A DNA stretch of 64,000 bases from Polytrichum commune. Lineage: Eukaryota > Streptophyta > Polytrichopsida > Polytrichales > Polytrichaceae. The notes under the pieces were generated by a model. That model was not told where the DNA came from and ran no database searches. It saw nothing but the letters and a program-made list of their open reading frames with translations. Positions 57,727 through 64,000 of the stretch are shown here, one piece after another. The stretch spans positions 51,264,796-51,328,795 of the forward strand of contig OX485807.1 of assembly GCA_950295325.1 (NCBI GenBank). The letters run 5' to 3'. The first letter of the stretch is position 1. Each line of letters starts with the position of its first letter. Made by a program: the position numbers and the translations under genes.

Positions 57727-58410
57727 TGGCTATTCCAAGAGTGGGATGAGCCTTGTCACCAAGCCCTTGGGAAGCTCAAGAGCAAGTTCCCTTCACAAGA
57801 TGTGGTTAAGTTTCCGGGTTTTCATAAGCATTTTGAGGTGCACATGGAGACGAAGGACTTTATCATTGGCGGATGTTGATCCAAGATGGATGACCATTGC
57901 TTATGAGAGCATTAAGCTCCATGGTTGTCGAACCTTGTCCGGCTTGTGCAAGAAATGGCTATCCCAATAGTGGGATGAGCCGTGCTACCAAGCCATTGGG
58001 AAGCTTAAGAGAAAGTTGTCTTTGCCGCCCGCGCTCAAGCTTGCGGAGTTTGCCAAACCTTTTGAGGTGCATACGGGGGCGAGTCACTTTACCATTGGCG
58101 GATGTTGATGTTAAAAAAAAAATAAAAAAATGGCCATTGCATATGGGAGCATGAAGCTCGATGGTTGTCCGACTTGTGAAAGAAATGGCTATCCTAAGAG
58201 TGGGACTAGCCTTGTCACCAAGTCTTTGGGGAGCTTAAGAGCAAGTTCTCTTCGTCGCCCGTGCTCAAGTTCGTGGAGCTTGACAAACCTTTTGAGGTGC
58301 TTACGGGGGCGAGTAACTTTGCCAATGATGGATTGTTAATGTAAGATGGATGGCCTTTGCATATGGGGGCTTGAGGCTCGATGGTTGTCAAAGAAGACAA
58401 CCAACTCATG
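57727..58410 (+). repeat. 229-bp tandem repeat, three copies, in element 4
   Basis: Unit starts at 57727, 57956 and 58186. Confidence 0.87.
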
Positions 58411-61017
58411 ACAAAGAACTTCTTTGCCGTAGTGCATTGCTTGAAGATGTGGCGACATTATTTGGGGTCGCACAAAGCAAAGGTCTACATGGACAATGTG
58501 TCCTAAAAGTATGTTAACATATACAAGCGCAAGTGAGTGCCAAGTCATTGCGGTGGCATGATAGTTTGGCGCTTATGAAGGTGGATTTGGTCCACAAACC
58601 GGACCATGGAAATGTGGTGCCGGATGTGCTAAGTAGACGGGAAGAGTTCCAAGCAATGAGAACCATCCAAACCTTGTGGCTAATGTGTGCCGGCGAAGGA
58701 AACTTGTGATGCAAGATACGGGAGGGGTAAATTAACTACCCCGAGGCACAAAAACCTTTAGGTGAGCTTCGCAAGAGCAAGGTGCTGAAAGAGGTTAAGT
58801 TGGTGGACGGATTGTTCAAGTGCAAGCAAAGTTGGGTGTATGTGCCACAAGGCAAGTTGAGGCTATCGGTTTTGAAGGAGGAATATGATAGTCCTATTGC
58901 CGGCCATAGAGGAGAAAAAGAAAACCACCATAGAATGGTGTCAAAGAGGTACCATTGGCGGTGCATAAAGTAGGATATAACCCACTTTGTGAAGGCGTGA
59001 ATAAAGTGCCAAGTGAACCGAGCCTCTTACCAAAAGCAAGGCGGTTTCTTGCAACCGTTGCCTATCCCGTCGGCGCCATGGCATAGTATGTGCATGGACT
59101 TGATCACAAGTTTGCCGGAGTCACATGGATATGATGCCATCTTGTTGATGGTTGAGCGGTTTGCCAAGTTGGCACACATGGTGCCGATTGTGGGAACCGC
59201 CACCGCGTTGGAGACCGCATAGCCTTTTCTCAAAGGATGGTTGAGGCACCACGGGTTGCCAAGAGTGATTGTGTGGGATCAAGATCCAAAGTTCACAAGT
59301 GCATTTTCAATGCATTTCTCTAAGGAAATCGGAATGAAACTAAGGTTTAGAACGACCTTGCATTCCCAAATGGATGGGAAAGCGGAGCGTGTGAATGGAG
59401 TCTTGAAGCAATACTTGAGGAACTTAGTGGGGGCGGACCAAGGAGATTGGGCGGACTATGTGGGTCGAGCGGAGTGTAATTGCAATGTAGCCACGCACTT
59501 GGCTACCAAGGGGTGGTCTTTCGTGGTGGCTTATGGAGTGGATGCGCTCCAACCTATTAACCTAGCTCTCGAGGGGGCACATTCAACACTAGAGTTCAAC
59601 CAAGATGGTGAGGACTTGGCCAAGGATGGTAAACAAGTCTTGGAGATGACCAAGTTGTTGGTGGAGAAAGCCCGAAGGTGCTACGGAGTGCAAATCAATG
59701 CCGGAAGACGCGAAGTGGAGTATGAGGTGGGCCAATAAGGTGTTGTTGAATGTGGACAACTTCACCTTGCCCAAAGGCCTTACTCCAAAAGTTCATGTCC
59801 AAAATTGGAGCTTCGTTTTCCATTGTGGAACAAGTGTTCAAGGACATGTATAAGTTGGAATTAATTACCGCCCGAGATCAAAGTGCATCCGACATTTCAT
59901 GTCTCATTACGAAAGTCATTTTAGGACGACACCTTGTGGCCCGATCACAAGCAAGTGATTAGACCACGTCCCGACCTTGTGGAGGTCATTTGGAACATGA
60001 GGTAGGAGGGCATCCTCAAGTGTAGGAAGCCCAAGTGAAAATGAAAGAAAATGTACAAAGGAATACTTGGTGAAATGATGAAGATACCATGAGAAAGAAA
60101 CCGCTTGGGTGGCGGCAAGAGACATGGTGAACACCAATGAATTGGTGAAGCACTTTGAAGAAACTAAGGCTAAGGATTCCAATAAAATGAAGCGTAGGCA
60201 TTGATGAGGACATCAATCTCCTTTAGTGGGGGAGAGACGCTAGTAGCACACTTAGCTTCGAGGTTAATTATGCCACAACATGCACTTGTTCTTTGGATTG
60301 AGGGAATAAAGTCCAAACTTTAGTGGTGCAAAGAGAAAAGTATGAGATGAGGTCCTAGTCTTGTACTTGTGCTTGGTTAATGGAAGAGGGGGAATAGACA
60401 TGCCAAACTAGGTTGGGTAAGCCGAGTAATTGGGGCCATGGCTTGGAGGGGCCTTGGATAAAACCAAGAAACTTCTTAGTTGTGGGCTTGTCCGGGCGGG
60501 AACAAGGTGATGGCGCGTGCTCATAAAAGTGCTACCCACGAGCTAATGAGAGTTGGCGCATGGGAGTCATGAACCCATGTCTCGAAAGAGCAAAGTGGGA
60601 ATTGAGTCGGGCGGGACTTGGCATCACCCCCGTGCGATCGAGGCGTGGCTTAACAATGGAAAGCCATCTCGGAGTTGCAACCGAGACAACTTAGTGGAAG
60701 CGTTGAGGTCTCGCCTAGATGTGTCACGTTAGGCTAGTGGAGCCTAACGGGGGAGGCCCCAAAGGAGGGGCAACCCAAGTGAGTCCCAAAGTAGGTGGGT
60801 CTAGTGTAGGTTAGGTCCTTGGAGGAGAGATCCAAGGTCGCTAACGGACCACCTAGGAACGACACCTTTGGGACTATGCCAAATTTGAAGATGCATTGTG
60901 GGGGTCGCGCCCTAAGGTAAACACAATGCCGCACCATAGAGGATGGCAACTTGAGAATTGGTGTGCCGACTACGAGTATAGTCGATGAGGGCATCGACTC
61001 CGTTTGGTGGGGGTGAG

Positions 61018-61990
61018 TGTCGCGCACCTCTCCATGAGGAGTGCCCGAAACACCATGGGCACAAGGGGGACCCCGGAGTGACACCCGGGACTTGTGGCGC
61101 CGTTGGTGAGAGGGCCCAAGTGATCCTAGTGTGGGTGAGGGCCCCGGGCGTTGGGAACGCCTCCCACCCACGGAGAATAGGAGGCACAAGGGTAAGGCCA
61201 TGAGCTATGCGTAGCTCATGGCGTGGTGATTCTAGAATGCTCAAGAACACCTCAATCCGAGGTGTGAGCTAGGAGTTATGGCCATTTGAGTGGGGCGCTG
61301 TCCCGGGACAGCGCCCTGGTACAGCAGTGCCTGGGAGTGATTCCCGGGACTGCCAAGGTTCAAACAGGCATAACTTCCTTAGCACTTGCCCGAATGGGGC
61401 AAGTGAGGAGTCCATCGGCATCTACGTGAAGCGTAGATGAAGATGGAGTGGTTGGTTGCTGGAATCAGACATCATACAAGGAAGTTATGATGGTCTGAAG
61501 CTGCTGGGGGCTTCTAGGCCCAGCGGCTAAGGGAAAATGTCCACTTGGCCCCAACTCTTGGTAGAGAGACAAGAGGTTGGTTGACGGTGGGGTAGGGGCC
61601 CCGCGTGAAGTCCTAGAGGCTTATATGGGTGAGGTGGTGTGGCCTCACCCACCCGAGGCCGAACGGCAAGGCCTCCATGGGCTTTGGCCTATTGTGAGGC
61701 CATAGTTGCCGAGTATGCTTCGGGTTGTTGTAGTGTTGCTCCGGCAACGCGATGATCAACATAGGATTGGACTTCCATGGATGGAAGTCCACATTGCGGA
61801 AATGGGTTACCGATTAAGGGGTGAGTCCCGAAAGCAAAGTAGGAGGGTTGGTTCCTTCCTATGAACTATTGGTCCGGGGTAAGAGGAGCTATCCATTAGC
61901 ATGGCGGAATGCGAAGGGTTAGCGACTCGTAACCTTTGCTAGAATTGAAAATTAGCAAGATTATTAAGGGACCTAGCAAGGGTTGCGACA
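61018..61990 (+). repeat. 3' LTR of element 4
   Basis: Follows the polypurine tract GGTGGGGGTGAG and is followed by the duplicated TAGGG. Confidence 0.92.
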
Positions 61991-62158
61991 TAGGGACTCC
62001 TCCACTTCCTCACCGGTTGCACCATCATCCCCACCATTGTTAATAGACTCAATGGCGGGGTCAACATCCTCTTCAACATGATCTTTGTTCCGTTTTGAGC
62101 GTCGCAACTTTTTAGAAGTCCCCGCCTCACCATCGTTACCCGCACGTTTGGTAGCCAT
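61991..62158 (-). CDS. First 56 codons of element B gag
   Basis: Starts at the ATG at 62158 (MATKRAGNDGEAGTSKKLRR), about 37 bases downstream of the primer site. It ends in VEESL at the TAGGG duplication. With one duplication removed the frame continues as [10 protein letters not shown] at 54912, so the insertion of element 4 is the only break. Confidence 0.88.
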
Positions 62159-62194
62159 CTCTCCTTCAAAGTGCTAGCTCAAAGACGAAACCCT

Positions 62195-62206
62195 GCTCTG
62201 ATACCA
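62195..62206 (-). promoter_or_regulatory. Primer-binding site of element B
   Basis: On the minus strand TGGTATCAGAGC, two bases from the LTR. Same initiator tRNA-Met site as the A-type copies. Confidence 0.9.
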
Positions 62207-62208
62207 CG

Positions 62209-63148
62209 TGTCGCGACCCTTGCTAGTTTTTCTCCACTTAGCTCAATCGCTTTCCAACTCTAGCAAGTGTCCCGAGCGCTAACCTGCACATCCCACGCAC
62301 ATGCATGGTTAGCTTTCAAAACCGCGGACCTTCAATCCCATATTTGGTCACCAAACCCTCCTACACATGCATTCGGGACTCTTTCCCCTTAGTAGGTAAC
62401 CCATCGCTAAGGTGGACTTCCATCCATGGAAGTCCACTCCCTACTTGGTCATAGTGTTGCTAGGACAACACTACAACCACCCGGAGCACATTGCCAAGTA
62501 TGCTCCGGGGGGGTCGGTCGGCAAAGCCGCCTCACCCATATAAGCCTCTAGGACTTTTGGCGGGGCCCCTCCCCCACCGTCAACATCCCTTTTGTCTCTC
62601 TACCAAGAGTTGGGGCCAAGTAGACATTTTCCCTTAGCCGCTGGGTCTAGAAGCCTCCCTGCAGCTTCAGACCTTCATAACTTCCACGTGCGGTCTCTGA
62701 ATCTAACAACCAACCACTCTATCGTCATCTACATTTCACGTAGATCCCTATGGACACCTCACTTGCCCTATTCGGGCAAGTATTGAGGAAGTTATGCCTG
62801 TTTAAACCTTTGCAGTCCCGGGAGCCACTCCCAGGCCCCTGCTGTTCCAGGGCGCTGTCCCGGGACAGCATCCCACTCAAAGTGCCATATCTCCTAGCTC
62901 ACACCTCAGATTGAGGTGTTCTTTAGCATTCTAGAATCGGGACGCCATAAGCTACTCATAGCTTATGGCTTTACCCTCATGACTCCTAGTCTTTGTGGGT
63001 GGGAGGCGTTCTAAACGCCCGGGGCCCTCACCCACATTAGGATCACTTGGTCCCTCTCACCAATGGCGTCACAAGTCCCGGGTGTCACTCCGGGGTCCCC
63101 CTTGTGCCCATGGTGTTGCGGGCACTCCTCATGGAGAGGTGCGCGACA
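62209..63148 (-). repeat. 5' LTR of element B
   Basis: Same as the 3' LTR except GGGACTC in place of GGGACGC. It ends at 63148 and is followed by AAAGTTGG, A-type internal sequence in plus orientation. Confidence 0.9.
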
Positions 63149-63834
63149 AAGTTGGTGGACAAACATGAAGAATGTCAAGGCAATCCAAAAGGAAAATTGG
63201 CCCTTGATTCAAAAAGGGCTTAGGTCATTTGTTGGCCTAGCCAATTAGTACCACCACTTCATTCGAAAGTTTTCTAAGGTTGCTAGGACCTTATTCAACT
63301 TATTGAGGAAAATGGCTATCCCAAGTGTGGGATGAGCCTTGTCACCAAGCCTTTGGGGAGCTCAAAAACAAGTTCTCTTCGCCGCCCGTGCTTAAGTTCG
63401 CGGACTTTGACAAACCTTTTGAGGTGCATACGGGGGCGAGTAACTTTAGCATTGGCGGATGTTGAGGCAAAATGGATGGCCATTGCATATAAGAGCATGA
63501 AGCTCGATGGTTGTCCGACCTTGTCCAACTTATGCAAGAAATGGCTATCCCAAAAGTGGGATGAGCCTTGCCACCAAGTCTTTGGGGAGCTTAAGAGCAA
63601 GTGTTCTTAGACGCCCGTGCTCAAGTTCGCGGAGCTTGACAAACCTTTTGAGGTGCATACGGGGGTGAATGACTTTGCCAATGGTGGATTATGTGTAATT
63701 GGATGGCCATTGCATATGGGAGCATGAAGCTCGATGGTTGTCAAAGAAGACAACCAACTCATGACAAAGAACTTCTTTGTCGTAGTGCATTGCTTGAAGA
63801 TGTGGCGACACTATTTGGGGTCGCACAAAGCAAA
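63149..63834 (+). pseudogene. Fragment E of a further A-type gypsy interior
   Basis: Plus-oriented RNase H-region remnant with two 229-bp units (starts at 63313 and 63542). It ends at CACAAAGCAAA where a new LTR begins. It equals the stretch 44418-45105 of element 3 in position but is a different copy. Confidence 0.82.
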
Positions 63835-64000
63835 TGTCGCGCACCTCTCCATGAGGAGTGCCCGAAACACCATGGGCACAAGGGGGACCCCGGAGTGACA
63901 CCCGGGACTTGTGGCGCCGTTGGTGAGAGGGCCCAAGTGATCCTAGTGTGGGTGAGGGCCCCGGGCGTTGGGAACGCCTCCCACCCACGAAGACTAGGAG
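63835..64000 (+). repeat. A-type LTR, cut by the window end
   Basis: Starts TGTCGCGCACC directly after GCAAA. Only the first 166 bases are visible, so I cannot tell whether it is a solo LTR or a full element. Confidence 0.85.

Larger units (their letters stand above)
55905..61005 (+). pseudogene. Dead gag-pol of element 4
   Basis: Same family lesions (TAA at the 58504 region, TAG at the 59218 region, extra chromodomain G at the 60005 region). It has in addition an A17-like run near 57618 and an A-rich run near 58112, probable slippage sites. Integrase fragments are long but lack the reverse transcriptase core. Confidence 0.87.
54918..61990 (+). mobile_element. Gypsy element 4, complete, non-autonomous A-type, inside gag of B
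   Basis: LTRs 54918-55890 and 61018-61990, each 973 bp, differing at about one site (GCCCGACAC against GCCCGAAAC). TSD TAGGG at 54913-54917 and 61991-61995. The interior is dead and close to that of element 1. It is the youngest layer here, since it lies in B, whose own LTRs are nearly identical. Confidence 0.94.
48693..63148 (-). mobile_element. Gypsy element B, chromovirus with intact gag-pol frame, split by element 4; flanks unmatched
   Basis: Minus-oriented. LTRs 48693-49632 (3') and 62209-63148 (5') are both 940 bp with about one difference. Between them are a primer site, one gag-pol frame and a long 3' non-coding region. Element 4 sits inside gag (TSD TAGGG). The flanking bases are CATGG left and AAAGT right, so there is no TSD, and the flanks belong to two different A-type elements in opposite orientation. 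This suggests a recombinant of two B copies. Confidence 0.88.

Overview
The window looks like a retrotransposon-rich, gene-poor stretch of a land-plant nuclear genome. The evidence is LTR retrotransposons primed by plant-type initiator tRNA-Met, a plant-type CACTA (En/Spm-like) transposon carrying TNP2, DUF4218 and DUF4216 segments, and a leucine-rich-repeat gene fragment. I cannot name the species. The LRR style and the half-tRNA-primed copia element suggest a non-seed plant (for example a bryophyte), but that is a weak inference.

Layout. Positions 1-1757 hold nothing I recognise. Positions 1758-2506 (minus strand) are the end of a broken LRR gene. A 13.5 kb CACTA element (2507-15964, 3-bp duplication AAA) splits that gene; a short upstream piece survives at 15968-16022. 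The CACTA element carries two divergent genes: a TNP2-like transposase (minus, about 8041 to 3775) and a multi-exon second gene (plus, 9572-13460). From 16023 to the end, almost everything is a stack of LTR retrotransposons inserted into one another.

Nesting order read from target-site duplications (TSDs). Element F (minus gypsy, 16023-18593) was entered by an unclassified block C (from 18594). C was then entered by gypsy element 1 (19503-26789, TSD AATAT), gypsy element 2 (26835-34139, TSD GAACC), a copia element (35404-41634, TSD CCCTC) and gypsy element 3 (from 41877). The copia element holds a solo gypsy LTR (39804-40776, TSD GGTGG). Element 2 holds a 410-bp MITE and a 40-bp LTR remnant. 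Element 3 is cut by minus element D (46791-48692). D abuts element B (48693-63148), a minus-strand chromovirus whose gag-pol frame is open for about 1,539 codons once element 4 (54918-61990, TSD TAGGG), inserted in its gag, is set aside. A fragment E (63149-63834) and a further LTR (63835 onward) finish the window.

How the parts relate. Element B is the only copy with an intact gag, protease, reverse transcriptase, RNase H, integrase and chromodomain. The A-type copies (1, 2, 3, 4, D, E, F) descend from a related element. They share the same stop codons and frameshifts and carry tandem amplifications of two former coding modules (56 bp and about 229 bp), yet copies 1 and 4 have LTR pairs differing at about one site. 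The simplest reading is a coding-dead lineage that kept spreading on proteins supplied by an autonomous relative such as B. Insertion is largely into other elements, as expected of a chromodomain-guided chromovirus.
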